Source of the DNA: Coleophoma eucalyptorum
Taxonomy: Eukaryota; Ascomycota; Leotiomycetes; Helotiales; Dermateaceae
Reading direction: 5' to 3'
Length of the DNA stretch: 64,000 bases
NCBI GenBank assembly: GCA_026120035.1
Contig: JALRME010000032.1
Coordinates: 1-64,000 of the forward strand
Shown: in pieces, positions 26,972-38,889 of the stretch
How positions within the stretch are numbered: position 1 is the stretch's first letter
Layout: each line of letters starts with the position of its first letter
Program-made: the position numbers and the translations under genes
Notes under the pieces: model-generated
Databases searched by the model: none
What the model saw: the letters and a program-made list of their open reading frames with translations, nothing else
Told to the model about the DNA's origin: nothing

Positions 26972-26991
26972 TTTTTTTTGGGGGGGGGGGG
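26972..26991. repeat. Homopolymer T8-G12 tract
   Basis: Eight T followed directly by twelve G. The G run is the complement of the upstream C11 tract. Length errors in sequencing are common at such runs. Confidence 0.85.
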
Positions 26992-27210
26992 TTCGGATGC
27001 TTGTTATTTGAGATGCTGCTTGGGTTGATTGAGAGCATGCAACTTAGTGTGGTTTGAGGGGCTTTTATGGCTTATGCCATGGCTGTTTTCTGGCGGTGAC
27101 TTGGAAATCTTCGGAGGCGTCTTTTCAACCCGCTCCGTTCTACTTTTAATGAAGGCTGCTGAAGCCTTGCTGTATACGTGAGGTGGGGCTATCTTGGAAG
27201 TAGAACAGAG

Positions 27211-27246
27211 TTTTTGTTTTGTTTTGTTTTGTTGTTGTTTTTTTCC
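27211..27246. repeat. TTTTG microsatellite
   Basis: Imperfect tandem TTTTG units followed by TTG units and a T run. Simple repeat with no coding role visible. Confidence 0.8.
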
Positions 27247-29744
27247 TGCTGGCTTTGAATGGGATTGCGCGTGGCATGGGGATTGGAACAGGGCTGGATT
27301 TCCTCGCCGCTATGTGAGGAAACGACAAAACGTGCAGACTGTTCGACGGCTAGATCCTGAGTGGGACCGGACCTCTGCTGTATCTAGTCGTGTATGCAAA
27401 CCTACTAATGACTGACAACGTGCCTCGCGTGCCGTTCTTGCCACCCGTCAAATCTTGCTTGTGTCCTATATCAAAGATGAACTTCGCTAATTGAACTACT
27501 GGTGAAGTACTCTGATAGCTTGGGATGTAGCTTCCTGGCCCGCTCCCTCTTCTATTTCCACCAGCCCGCCTGGAGATTCGAGTTCCTTCAATGCTACCAT
27601 ACCATACTACAGCCTGCCGCTTGAGATTGTCTGAGATATTCCCGTTGATTGGTTCCACTCGGGTTTTATATTCATTGGGAGGCTTCGCAAAGGTTTGCGA
27701 GGGCCGCTTTAGAGATACGCATCCTAGAAATCATGTATATCTGCATAGAGGCACTTAATAAGACCCATGAGCCAAAAATTCCAGGCGGGTGGGCTTGTGA
27801 GAAAACAAGGCATGGGACTTGTGGCGGTTGATTAATGGTTGTGGCGGTCACCTGGATCTTGGTATTCGCGGTGCCGTCCTCGAGGGGAAAGAGGGACAGA
27901 GAAGGGAGGTGGGAAAAGAAGTGCATGCCCAGAAGGAGGAAAGAGCTTGTACTTCATCAGCTCATATGGAGGGATGTGTTACTTCATTTCGGGGTTGATA
28001 TTGATTGCGTGCATTATAACCAGTGTGGTTCCCGGAGCTCTGCTACCGGTTATGGAAAGGGCAACATGAACAATGATGTTTTTGCACCGCAACCCACTCT
28101 TTTGCCTCCCATCGAGCCATGTTGTCGAGCTAGTTCGAAGAAGTCGAGATATGGCAATCTTATTCCTGCAAGTCATGGGTCCCAATTAGGATGGTGGATT
28201 AGGATGTCCGGATGGCGGGATGTATGCATCCTTCCTCGGCCAACTCTAACTCTACAACGCATCAGACACATCACATAAGGTACGCATCGCATACCCTCTA
28301 CGAAAGTGAAAACCCCTTTTGCAACCCAGCAGCAGCGAAGCATATAAAAACCCAGGCGCCTCCAGGGCCCAGATCCCCAATGGCACCACTCGGCTCCGCT
28401 GACAAGTGCAAGTTTCGGGAGCTGCACGTCCATCACCAACTATCCCCATCCGCGCGCCCAGAGCCCGAATTGTGGACAGACGGCTAGGGACACAATGGGT
28501 CAAAGGTTCGTCTATTTCATTATATCACGTTTTGTTTGCGTCACGGCATCCACTTCCGCACGGTAGCTTGCTCGGCAGACTGGGGGGGTGGTTAGGGTGC
28601 AGTATGCCGAGCTGGGGTGGTTAAGGGGTGGCGAGTAGAAGCATAAGTTTTGTCACCCTAATTGCCCAAGGGGGGACGGGCCATTATTGCTTGGAGCAAT
28701 TCTTGAGCTGGGTTTCTTGCATGGCCATCGACACGGTGGTGAGAATTGTTCTGTTGTTGAAACAACTCTCTCTTTCCAATCTGGCTGGACGTTGGGGACT
28801 GTGTCTGCCAAAGATAAGAATTCGTCTAGAGAACATGCCGAGCTTCCGCGGGTACCTCGAGACGTGCAAGTAGAATTAGTGCACCCCCTGTCCCCTCTTG
28901 AGTATCATGCAGATAGGCCTGTACATTGAATGGGAGTATGAGTTTGAAGCGTAGATCAAAACGACAGAGGGAGCTTTAGGAGAGAGGAGTGAAAGAATGA
29001 GATCGATTTTGTCTTGCTATAAAACTGACACTCACGCACACGTCTAAGATTCAGCATAATCAGAAAGTACGAGTTTACCTCTTATAAAATATCATTCAAG
29101 CAATTAAGAGCTCTATGCTTAACAAAGAAAGCTTAGTAGAAGCAAGCGAGTGGTTTACAACATGACAGATGATGAAGGCACTGTACATTTAAACTCAGTT
29201 CCCTTGGTAGACAATATGGATATCTCCGAGCACTCCAAATATTCGTTACTTCTGTGGTGTTTCCCATTTCATTTCGTGTTATTGATCGGCTTCAAGAATA
29301 TTCTAGCTTCGTTGCGGTATCACTGGGCTCGAAATCAAAGTAAAGACAGCTTTACTTAGCTAAAATTGACGCATATGCTACAAACAAATTTCTCGACACC
29401 AAAACTAGTTACTTTCTGGAAGAAATTTAATGCGATTAGGGGAAGGACTGGACCTTACCCTACTTATCTAACGTTATTAAGGCTACTGAGATATGCTACA
29501 CCCTTATACCCACCCCATACACAAAAAGTACTATTCTTTCAATCGAACACGACGTAACTTTCTCACTCAATAGGAAATCTTTGCAGAGCATGGAATGTTA
29601 CGAAGGGACGTGCTTTTATTAAGATTATTTCCATGATTTGCTGAAAGCCCCGTTATGGCTGGGAGGATTCTAGCCTCTGAATATTAGCACTGGCCTTTTT
29701 ATAGATGTCAATTCAATTCTTGCCATCATAGCTGTACTGCGTTG

Positions 29745-29754
29745 CCCCCCCCCC
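29745..29754. repeat. Homopolymer tract C10
   Basis: Run of ten C in AT-rich non-coding sequence. Confidence 0.8.
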
Positions 29755-32154
29755 AAAATGGATCAAGCCCACTCCAATAATTCATTGAGTGCCCGTAATA
29801 GGAAAAGCAGAATAACTGTCATAATCCTGATTAACGTCCAAACTGTCGGGGTTGTACAAAAGAAACACCCAAGCCAGAAACCAGACTACTTGGTTTTCAA
29901 AGCAAGAGCGGTTAGAAGCAGCAACAATATTAGCTGCAACCTCAATACAACTCAAATTTCATCCTAGACACATGCTTGAAGTCTGAATAATCCAGACATA
30001 AGTTTTGTTGTTAGAAGATTTTTTTGTTTGCATAACAATATCTTCCTCTCGTCATTTGCAGCCTGTACTTTCGGAACTAGTCTCGATTGACATTCTAGTT
30101 GCTGAAGTAGGTCAATCATAGCCTGCCACTGCCAGTTTTTTTTACAGCAGCCCACCAATTTCTGTATCCTCATCAGTTACCATTAGAATACTCCCGGCTT
30201 CCGGTGTTTGAACCGATTCTGATGCTGATATTTCTAGTTCCTTTTGATGTGCTGTTAAGAGCTACTCTCATGATTACTACAAAGCCGATGGTTGAGGCCC
30301 ACAAACCTACTCGTGTTACAAGGCAGCTCCTTTGACAAGAGTCAGAGGCGTGTAATAAAAAGATAAAGAAAATGAGAGGTTCTTGGAAAGGTGCTCTTCG
30401 AGTTTCAAGCAAGGCAACCTGTGGCTTTTGCTCCCAGCCTTACCATTTTTTCTAGGCACAATTAGGTGACCCATACTCCGCAGATATTTGAAATCTACTA
30501 AGTTGATTTCACACTATCATGAATATTTGTTAGCGACGGAGAAACCAAACATGTTTCAAACGGTAAATTCTAGCGATACATCGATCGTAATCGTGATTCA
30601 GTGAATTTAGTATGCTACAAAGCCTGTTACAATATTACTGCGATCATTTGCGTGATTTTCTGAAAGATGTCTAGTTTCATTTTAGTTGTGTGACTGGACT
30701 TAGGGTGTAAACGAGTTCCGCCTAGATAGAGCCTTCAAAGTGATGCCGCCAAGGTAGGTAGTATATGAACGGAAAAGAAGTTAAGCGAGCACCGCTACTA
30801 CATCGTGCTCCGTTCTGTGATAGAGATGCTTACTAAAATTAGTACCTACGCAATTGATATTTACAAGTAAATATATTCGTGTGCGTACGTAAAGCATCTT
30901 ACTTGAAAGGCACAAATCTAGAAGAATGTTCACTCGGGAATAAATAAGCAACGCAACGCAAAGCAATGCAAACAACACAGCACGCCTTCAAGTCTACTTT
31001 GGCCAAAACATCAGCATAACTTCTTCCTCTTTATCGTCTGTCTTTATATCTTAAATACTTGACTTTGCTTGGACATAAAGTATTTACTAGACGATCTCAC
31101 CAGAACAGTGCAATTAACTAGATGTGTAATTTAGTGTGGTGCTCCGCACGATTCCTCGAGCCCGTTGTACGAAGAAACTCACTTCCTGGTCGGTGGATCC
31201 ATTCACTTTAACACCTGGTTCACCTTTGGTTGCTACCAGTATATCTGTATAGTTGCATAAGGACCCCAAAAAGGGGAGAAAAGGAAAGGTGAAGGCGCTG
31301 TAGTAAAGGCAGCAGCGACACGAGATGAAAGAGGCTACAGAGAATAGTATGGATTCAATTAATTCACTTCACGTAAACTTCCTAATAAAGTATTGATTAT
31401 AGGAAAAGGATCCTTAGGTTTAGATAGAGGTTTAGGTATAATTTCTGCAGCTACCAACATGGTGAGAGCAAAGGAGATAGGCGATCAGAGAGCAGACTAT
31501 AATCATTGTATTGGATTCAACCATAAAATCTGAGTCTTTCTGTAACAGTCGCTTCGGCTGATACTAGCATGCGTCTCTCGGCGACGGACGGAGGAACATA
31601 GTAAGCGGGAGGGAGGAGGATTATCATTGTGTCAACTCAACAAGATATTGGAGGATCAGCTCATTTACTTGACATCTTAAGCCCGACGAGGGCTAGGCAG
31701 CCCGCTACCCTTTTAATTTTTTTCTTCATGCTTTGATATTCGGCTGTTCTGAGGAGAGTAATATTACATGACGGTGAATTAAAACGTATAACTTTGTGAT
31801 AAGGTGAATAATGGTTTTATTATTTGTATTTTAATATTCATATTCAAATATGGGAATGATGGAGAGTTTAAGGGGAAAAGCGGTATGCTCTACATAACTA
31901 ACCAACCATCACAACATATTAAATTGCACACGCGCAAGCCTTCAACTTTTCTTCTTCCACTTACACCAGCGACTTTCATGATGCCTTGAGACCACTGTAA
32001 TCAATTACTAAGATTTAGTCAGTGTTCAAAAGGCCGAAGGATCTAGTGAGTGGGAGTGATATTCGAAGATAGCTTGTGCACAATAAGATAGGCTTTGAAC
32101 AGCAGAGTCTTGGTTAAAATGTCTTTTCTATGACGCTAGTCAATATACATGCGC

Positions 32155-33231
32155 TCAATATAAGCTCTCAATCAACGCCTCACCACGGCCCCACCGCTCA
32201 ATATTCTGCACCGTTAATTCATACCATCTGCTCATCGTCTCTTCCTCCACATAGCCCATATGCGGACTCAGAAGCACTTGACTCCTCCCGTTCTTACCCC
32301 ATTCCAACGTCCTCCACTCACTCTCTACAGGTAATGGTTCGAGATCAAAGACATCAATAGCCGCACCCCGGATCTTGCCTTCTTTCAAAACACTTAAAAG
32401 ATCTGCTTCTACAACCAAGGGACCGCGAGAAGTGTTGATAAAGAAAGCGGAAGGCTTCATAAGAGCTAGGTCCTTAGCAGATACGAGACCGCGTGAACGG
32501 TCGGAGAGAACATAGTGCAGGGAGACAACGTCGGCAGTTTTGAAGAGTTCATCTTTGCTCACAACCTTAAAAGTCTTTTCGCCATCATCATCCTCGACAG
32601 GCAATCCAGCTTCTTTCGCTTTTTGATCCGCGGCTTCTTGAGTCAAGGAGCTACTCCAGCAAACAACCTTCATCCCAAATCCCAGCACTAGAATCCTTGT
32701 AACGCTCATACCTAGTCTACCTAATCCAACAGAGCCATAAATCTTGCCAGCAAGACCAGTAGCAACGGTTGTTTGCCAGCTGCCCGTCTTGACGACCAGA
32801 TCGTCATGAGCCAGGTTCCGTGCGATCCCAAGAATAAGAGCTACGCAATGCTGCGTTGTACTGTCTGGGCCTTTCGGTTTCTTGAGTTCCGTGGCACCAT
32901 GTACAGCAATCCCGAGATCCTTTGCAGCCTCGAGATTTAGAGAGAGATTTCTCTTGCCGGTTGAGTGTAGGAGCTTCAGATTGGGAAGTTTCTCAAGAAG
33001 CTCCTTTGGGAAAGGAGTCCGCTCTCGCATCGTACTAATAATAGTGAAAGGCTTGAGACGCTCTACTAACTGCGTCTTCACGTGTTCTGGGGTCGAGGTG
33101 CGGTTGTATGGCTGTAGTGTCTCTGGGAAGTATGTCGTCTCAAACCTTGCGGGTAACTTAGCGAAGTGTGCCTCTGCCAGCCCTTGGTAGTCATCAAGGA
33201 CTGCTACTTTGATGGGGCCTTGCGTAGACAT
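32155..33231 (-). CDS. D-isomer-specific 2-hydroxyacid dehydrogenase
   Basis: NAD(P)-dependent dehydrogenase of the phosphoglycerate/glyoxylate-hydroxypyruvate reductase family, interconverting a 2-oxoacid and a D-2-hydroxyacid. Single coding exon, 358 residues. The N-terminal catalytic half begins IKVAVLDDYQ; the Rossmann motif is in IYGSVGLGRLGMSV; the substrate-binding and catalytic residues appear as Arg in INTSRGPLV, Glu in AAIDVFDLEPLP and His in LLSPHMGY. The exact substrate is not decided by these motifs. The minus strand immediately upstream contains two good introns (33244-33325 and 33381-33436, the latter with a TACTAAC branch site), so the transcript probably has a spliced leader. 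The frame stays open upstream of the ATG through these exons, but no upstream ATG in frame was found. It diverges from the L-arabinitol dehydrogenase gene. Confidence 0.9.
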   Translation of the reverse strand: MSTQGPIKVAVLDDYQGLAEAHFAKLPARFETTYFPETLQPYNRTSTPEHVKTQLVERLKPFTIISTMRERTPFPKELLEKLPNLKLLHSTGKRNLSLNLEAAKDLGIAVHGATELKKPKGPDSTTQHCVALILGIARNLAHDDLVVKTGSWQTTVATGLAGKIYGSVGLGRLGMSVTRILVLGFGMKVVCWSSSLTQEAADQKAKEAGLPVEDDDGEKTFKVVSKDELFKTADVVSLHYVLSDRSRGLVSAKDLALMKPSAFFINTSRGPLVVEADLLSVLKEGKIRGAAIDVFDLEPLPVESEWRTLEWGKNGRSQVLLSPHMGYVEEETMSRWYELTVQNIERWGRGEALIESLY

Positions 33232-34046
33232 GGTGCTGTATTTCTGGTTGATCACAAGTTAATTGGCTGTATAGTATTGCGAGGCGACTCTGGACATCCA
33301 ATTCAAGAGCGCTGATGGAACATACCGGGTTGACGTTGACTGTGAAGTTTACGCGGGGCCCCGATATCGTGCTCCAGAGCCTGAGGCGGAAATATGAGTA
33401 AGCCGTTAGTAAGCCGAAATTTTGGACACTACGTACCTCACGGTTCTCGAGACGGGGATTGTCGGCATTCTCCAATCCAGGTAGCTTGCTTGAATCGCAA
33501 GTGTACCTGATGGATGCGGGTATTATGCAACTGAAATTAGAGTTCCGTGCCCTCGCGCTATACCAAGTCATGTGGCTCGCGTTGCTGCTCTCAGAAGTGG
33601 TGGTGGAGGAAGGATATCCGGTGGGTTGAGGAAACGTCGGAGGGTTAGAGCTGCTGAGAAGCGACGATGATTGGGGCGCATGAGTTCTCCAGAAATTCGT
33701 GGAGCAAGTCCATCGGCTCTCGTTGGACCGACCTGCCCCACCATACGCTTCAGAAGCAACCACCAGTGATACAGCTTGGAGAGGAAACGAGACCTACTTA
33801 CTGCATAAAGAAATGGGGTAGCATTCTCGGATGCCAAACCTCGCGACTCGCGGAGGGGTTCTACTTACTCTGTTTGGGAAGCCTTTTGCCGGCGGATAAT
33901 TTCTTCAGCGTAGGTTTCCTATAAGGGACGAGCTGTCGCAAAAAAACCAGACACAACTTGTACATCTTCCTTTGCAGCATATACACTACTTCCAGAAATC
34001 TCGGCTTCATAAGAGAGTGTGCACTCGGTATTTCTTTGCAGCAAGC
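33232..34046. promoter_or_regulatory. Shared divergent promoter region with leader introns
   Basis: 815 bp separate the start codons of the 2-hydroxyacid dehydrogenase (minus) and lad1 (plus). On the minus strand, introns at 33244-33325 and 33381-33436 have standard donors and acceptors, indicating a spliced 5' leader. A GTGGGG hexamer on the minus strand near 33735 matches the CreA consensus SYGGRG, which is a weak single hit. No XlnR-type GGCTAA site was noticed. Confidence 0.5.
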
Positions 34047-35214
34047 ATGGCTCCCTCAGCAACAGAGACCATCAGCGACTTGGCTAGACCCTCCAAGGCA
34101 AACATTGGGGTTTATACCAACCCTCAACACGAATTGTATGTTGCCGAGGCTAGTCCTTCGCTCGAGAGCGTTGAGAAAGGGGATACTTTGAAGGAAGGAG
34201 AAGTGACAGTCGGTATCAAGAGCACTGGAATTTGCGGGTAAGTCTTGACGGTTTAGAATTTGTTGAGATATGCTGACCAAAAGTAGATCTGATGTTCACT
34301 TCTGGCATGCTGGTTGTATTGGTCCTATGATTGTTGAAGATACACATATTCTTGGGCACGAATCTGCAGGTGTCATCCTAGCTGTCCACCCCTCCGTAAC
34401 AGATCTCAAAGTCGGAGATAGAGTTGCGGTCGAGCCAAATATCATTTGCAACGCATGTGAGCCCTGTCTCACTGGAAGATACAATGGTTGCGAGCGAGTT
34501 GAATTTTTGTCTACACCACCCGTTTTCGGGTTGCTCCGAAGATACGTCAACCACCCTGCTGTTTGGTGCCATAAGATTGGGGACATGTCCTTTGAAGATG
34601 GAGCATGTCTCGAGCCTTTGAGCGTTTCCCTGGCCGCGATGCAAAGATCTGGAGTACAGTTAGGAGATCCTGTCTTGATCTGTGGTGCCGGACCTATTGG
34701 CCTTATCACCCTACTATGCTGCAAAGCTGCCGGAGCCACCCCAATTGTTATTACAGATATTGACGAAGGCAGACTGGCATTTGCGAAGAAGATTGTCCCG
34801 TCCGTCATTACACACAAGGTCGAAAGGTTATCGGCAGAGGATGGGGGCAAGGCAGTCATAGCTGCTTTTGGAGGTATTGAGCCAGCGATAGCACTCGAGT
34901 GTACTGGTGTAGAGAGCAGTATCTCTGCTGCAATCTGGGCTGTGAAATTCGGTGGAAAGGTATTTGTCATCGGCGTAGGAAAGAATGAGATGAACATCCC
35001 ATTCATGCGTTTGAGTGTCCGCGAGATCGATTTGCAGTTCCAGTACCGGTACTGCAACACATGGCCTAGGGCAATTCGACTTGTTCAAAGTGGAGTTATC
35101 GATATGAAGCAGCTGGTAACTCATCGCTTCAGCCTGGAAGATGCAGTTGAGGCCTTCAAAACCGCAGCGGATCCAAAGACAGGTGCTATCAAAGTGCAGA
35201 TCAAGAGCGAGTAA
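34047..35214 (+). CDS. lad1: L-arabinitol 4-dehydrogenase
   Basis: Zinc-dependent medium-chain dehydrogenase oxidising L-arabinitol to L-xylulose with NAD+, the second step of fungal L-arabinose catabolism. Two exons, 34047-34237 and 34287-35214; 372 residues, matching known Lad1 proteins. The catalytic-zinc segment [15 protein letters not shown] spans the splice junction and is followed by GHESAG; the structural-zinc cysteines are in [16 protein letters not shown]; the coenzyme motif is GAGPIGL, and ITDIDEGRL carries the acidic residue selecting NAD+. The sequence [27 protein letters not shown] is close to Trichoderma and Neurospora Lad1; sorbitol and xylitol dehydrogenases are the related alternatives. 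It is probably induced by arabinose or arabinitol, as is known for the family. Confidence 0.93.
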
Positions 35215-36077
35215 GTATTCACGGAAGGCGTTTTTGTTGTGTGAAGTGGGAGGTAGAGGAATTCAATTTTTGTAAAGTTGTTACAGTGGAATGAGAAATA
35301 GAAATGCATATATCCAAGACTCTCTGTCATACAAGTCTGTGCTAAGCATTACTGCACCCATCTGCATGTGTTCTTGTGTTTTCGAGCTCGAAAGTATTGT
35401 GCAATAGGCAGATCTTCGCAGATACCGATATCGATTCGATCAGCGACCAGGTTTGATCGTCTTCAAAAGATTGATAGAATCGAACTGAGGCACGGTAAAT
35501 ACTGGTGTTTATACCATGGAGAGAAGGTGACCTAAAAGCTGTGATAAGTCTGTTCAGCAGCATCGAATCTGCACGAGCGCCATCCTTGTATTCCTGTGCA
35601 GACGCCTTTGTCTGTATCCTACCTCTTGTACACTCCGAAGTCCAATGACTCTGTCCAAGTTGATAGACGAAGGTGGTTACCATACTACTTGAGATACGCG
35701 CCGTAAGGTATCTGTCGGTAGCAAACAGCCATCAACGCTCTGGCTGACGGGATTGAGGCTCTGCATAGCGCATAATGTAGAATGCGCAAAGGGGAAATTG
35801 AATATAGAGCTCAGAGCAGTCGTTGGTTCATGCGACTCAGCGGGAGACATTGACCATCGACCAGGAACAGCTCGATCCAAAATTTAGGACTTACGGAGCT
35901 ATACCTTGAAGCATCACGTGATAGAAAACTAGCCGTTCCAACTCTTCCCGAGCGACGGAAAAAGTGGCATCTCGCGCGATCTCATCCCCAAAAAGACCAA
36001 TTGCTCGCCCACGACCGTCTGTGATCCCCCGAGCAGCTCTACATATTGGTCCTGTCAGCACATATTCAACCTCCATC
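35215..36077. other. Intergenic region between lad1 and ATP20
   Basis: Contains the lad1 3' flank and the promoter of the ATP synthase subunit g gene, including an ATCACGTGAT palindrome 155 bp before its ATG. Open frames on the minus strand (35342-35880) look spurious. Confidence 0.5.
35913..35922. promoter_or_regulatory. ATCACGTGAT palindrome (E-box type)
   Basis: Perfect 10-bp palindrome with a CACGTG core, the type bound by bHLH factors such as Cbf1. It sits about 155 bp upstream of the ATP20 start codon, a typical promoter position. Binding is inferred. Confidence 0.5.
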
Positions 36078-36854
36078 ATGTCGCTGTCCATCTCACGCGC
36101 TGCTCTGCGCCAGACAACCAAGCTCCCAGGAAGGTCGGCACGCCGGTTCGAAAGCACCACCGCAAAGGCAACTGAGGCCGCTAAAGATACTGCTTCCAAG
36201 GCATCATCAAAGGCAGCAGAGACCGCCGCCAACTTCCAATCGAAAGCTACAGAGGGTTTGACGAGAGTAGCTTCGACTGCTGGACCAGCGATTGCTGGTG
36301 CTGCCAAGGGGGTTGGTAATGCTTTGGGAAAGATTGGTGGACGCACTGGAAGATTCATCGCCTTTGTTGAGCGTACGTATTATCTATGTGCAATTGTTGG
36401 AGATCAGAGGACGGGATTCTAGAGCTCAATGGCTAATGTTCTCGTTTGTAGGACAAATCCCGCCCGCCGTCTACTACTCGCGTGTTGGATTAGAGCTCGC
36501 CAAGCTAGTCTTCAAAGGACAAAAGATGAGCCCACCGTGAGTATCTCTTGTGTATTTCCCTATGGTCTTCAGAAACTGATATAACGCTGCAGTCCTATCA
36601 CTACCTTCCAGTCATACTTCCAACTCGCACTTAAGCAACTCCGAAACCCAGGTCAGCTCGTTCAAGCAGCTTCCAAGACTGCTGAAAGCACATCTGCAGA
36701 CGGAGTTCTCGCCCGCGTGCGCAACCTTAACCAGGCTCAACTGATCGCTGGAGGTGTTGTTTTCGCCGAGATGTTGGGTTTCTTCACTGTTGGTGAGATG
36801 ATTGGCCGAATGAAGTTGGTAGGATACAGAGGAGACACTGGTGCTCACCACTAG
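36078..36854 (+). CDS. ATP20: Mitochondrial ATP synthase subunit g
   Basis: Small inner-membrane subunit of the F1Fo ATP synthase that promotes dimerisation of the enzyme and cristae shape. Three exons: 36078-36372, 36452-36536 and 36593-36854; 213 residues. The N-terminus is basic and Ser/Arg-rich (ISRAALRQTTKLPGRSARRF), as expected for a mitochondrial presequence, and is followed by an Ala/Lys-rich amphipathic region. The conserved C-terminal half holds PPAVYYSRVGLELAK, PITTFQSYF and the membrane helix LIAGGVVFAEMLGFFTVGEMIGR, containing a GxxxG motif (GEMIG) used for dimer contacts. The start at 36078 fits the family; the frame is open upstream from another ATG at 35964, which is less likely. 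Confidence 0.9.
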
Positions 36855-38889
36855 ATGAGATAGTTCGAAAGCGGTGCAGGTGGCCTAACGTAGTGGATAT
36901 GGCGTAAGAGTGGTTCAACGTTGTGGATGAGAATGCAGCATATGCTGATTGATAGACTTTGGGAACTTTCTTAAACGGTGATTGTTCGCCAAGTGGTTTG
37001 GTTGTAATTGCACATATCCTGCAACAACTCGTTTCTTTTCCTTTGTTTACCTGTACATCACAAAATCAATAAAGGAGCATAATGATGGAACTGAATTTGT
37101 TTTGACTGTCACGGTGTGTCAATGGCTACTGCGCCTAGTAGATGGTCCACAGAGAGCAAGTCTTCTAACTTGTGTAGCTGTAAGTGCTGCTTGGGTCATT
37201 CAGCCAGGCAGCAGCTTCCTAGCTACACAAGGTACTTAGAATTGGGACTAAACCCATGTTTTATACTGAAATAAAGCTGGTGATTCCAGTTACCTGACAT
37301 AAACGGTCAGAGATTGTAAGCTTCATTTTCACAACTTTGATTCGCCATTGCCCCCACGTTAGTGCTGTACGGAGAGAGAAGTTGTCTAGACAGATATAGA
37401 TATATATCCTTAATCTCGCCTTTCTACATCTGGAGACTCTTATTGTCATCCTATTATTATGATTGAGAGCTTAGAAAGGTAGGTAATATCGGGGTCCATA
37501 GTCTCTATTTCACATCACGACCACAAAGCAAAACTCAAGCTAGCAAGCACTGTCCCTTTTTGCTACCCATTGCCAACAAGAAAACTCGCAACTCCACGAT
37601 TGCCACTAAAAGCAATGCTTAGACCAGAGCAACGAAAAGCAGAAGCACCTTCCAAGATCTACTTCGGACTGAACGAAAACCCCGTTGAGTCAAACACCCA
37701 CTAAACAAATATCCTGGTCAATATTACCCACTACCAATAGGTGGTGTTGAAATCTCACAGAAAATCATTTTCTATAACGGCTCAATTACTTCTAATCCAG
37801 TTTATCTACTCCGCTTAAACAAAGCAACTTACTACGTTCTTTCATTGCTGTGTTATCTCCGAATGTTTTGTAATGAAGAATTAGTGGGTTGTACTTATAT
37901 TCACGTATAATGAGACGGAAGGATGGAGTTTTGCTGTCATTTATGAGATTTAGCAAGAGAACTTGTCGAATTGTATAGAAAGCTCAACTTCATCCTCCTG
38001 GTTCGACTATCTAGCTATTTTAATAGTAACTTAAGAGGCAAATACGTACATGTGTGGCACGGAACTTATGGTATAAAGACTATGGTACTTCTGATGACTT
38101 ATGTGGCCACTGCTGTAGCCTGGCTTACATCGATTACGAGCAATACTGCTCTGCTATTTGATACCCTCGCCTATAAAATCGTCATAGGAATGCCGATTTC
38201 CAATTCCACCCCTGACACCACGGCATTATACTGATATAAGGGTAGTTCTATTAAGGTATTGTATCTTAGAATTTTATATTGTTAGCTCGAGATTGAAAAA
38301 GAAGATATCCGCACACCACTTCCAACCAAAGGTTACACATAAGCTACCAAAATCTAGACAAAATAACAGAGGTGCTGTTTCCAAACCTCGAACTGGTGAT
38401 AGGGATGTTCATTTTCTATTTGAACTACTTGAAGTGCTATATTCTCCAATCAAGCCACATCCACCCCGACTCCAAGATACACGGTTGCCTGCGTGCCTAA
38501 ACGGCCGCTAACGTGAGACAATGTCTTCCTCCAACGCCATATAAAAAGGAAAGTCAGTACATAACTGTGTTTGCTAAAAGAGATGAAGTCTGACTAGAAG
38601 AAATAGACAAAGGGAAAAGCTGTGGGGGGTATCTAAAATGACAAGACACCTCCGACGTTCCTGCAAACGAATGAATGTACGAGATAACGATTGGAAAAGT
38701 AGTGGTGCCTCCAGATTCTTGGACCTCGAATCTCAAACAAGCGCCGTCTTTGCATTCCATAATTCAAGTATTAAACCACCGACCATCCGACTACGAAAAG
38801 AAATGGCTGCTTAAAATCTGATGTAGTTCTGTTTTTGTTGTGGTTTGTATTTCAGGTGTTTATGATGATTGACTGCTTTTAGAGGCCCA
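36855..38889. other. Intergenic region, convergent gene ends
   Basis: About 2 kb between the 3' ends of ATP20 (plus) and the unknown repeat protein gene (minus). AT-rich, with no supportable gene; the open frame at 37971-38234 starts at a TTG and has no recognisable domain. Confidence 0.45.

Larger units (their letters stand above)
25340..32154. other. Gene desert downstream of laeA
   Basis: About 6.8 kb without a supportable gene. Low-complexity elements are listed separately. From about 29 kb the sequence becomes AT-rich. Short frames (for example 29758-29967 plus and 29964-30412 minus) do not resemble known proteins and cannot be joined convincingly. Old, decayed mobile DNA is possible in the AT-rich part, but no terminal repeats were identified. 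Confidence 0.4.

Noticed and set aside
29000..32154. RIP-mutated transposon
   Set aside because: The region is AT-rich, but no terminal repeats, target-site duplications or transposase-like peptides were visible.
34296..35060. 254-codon minus-strand frame
   Set aside because: Exact antisense shadow of the lad1 exon.
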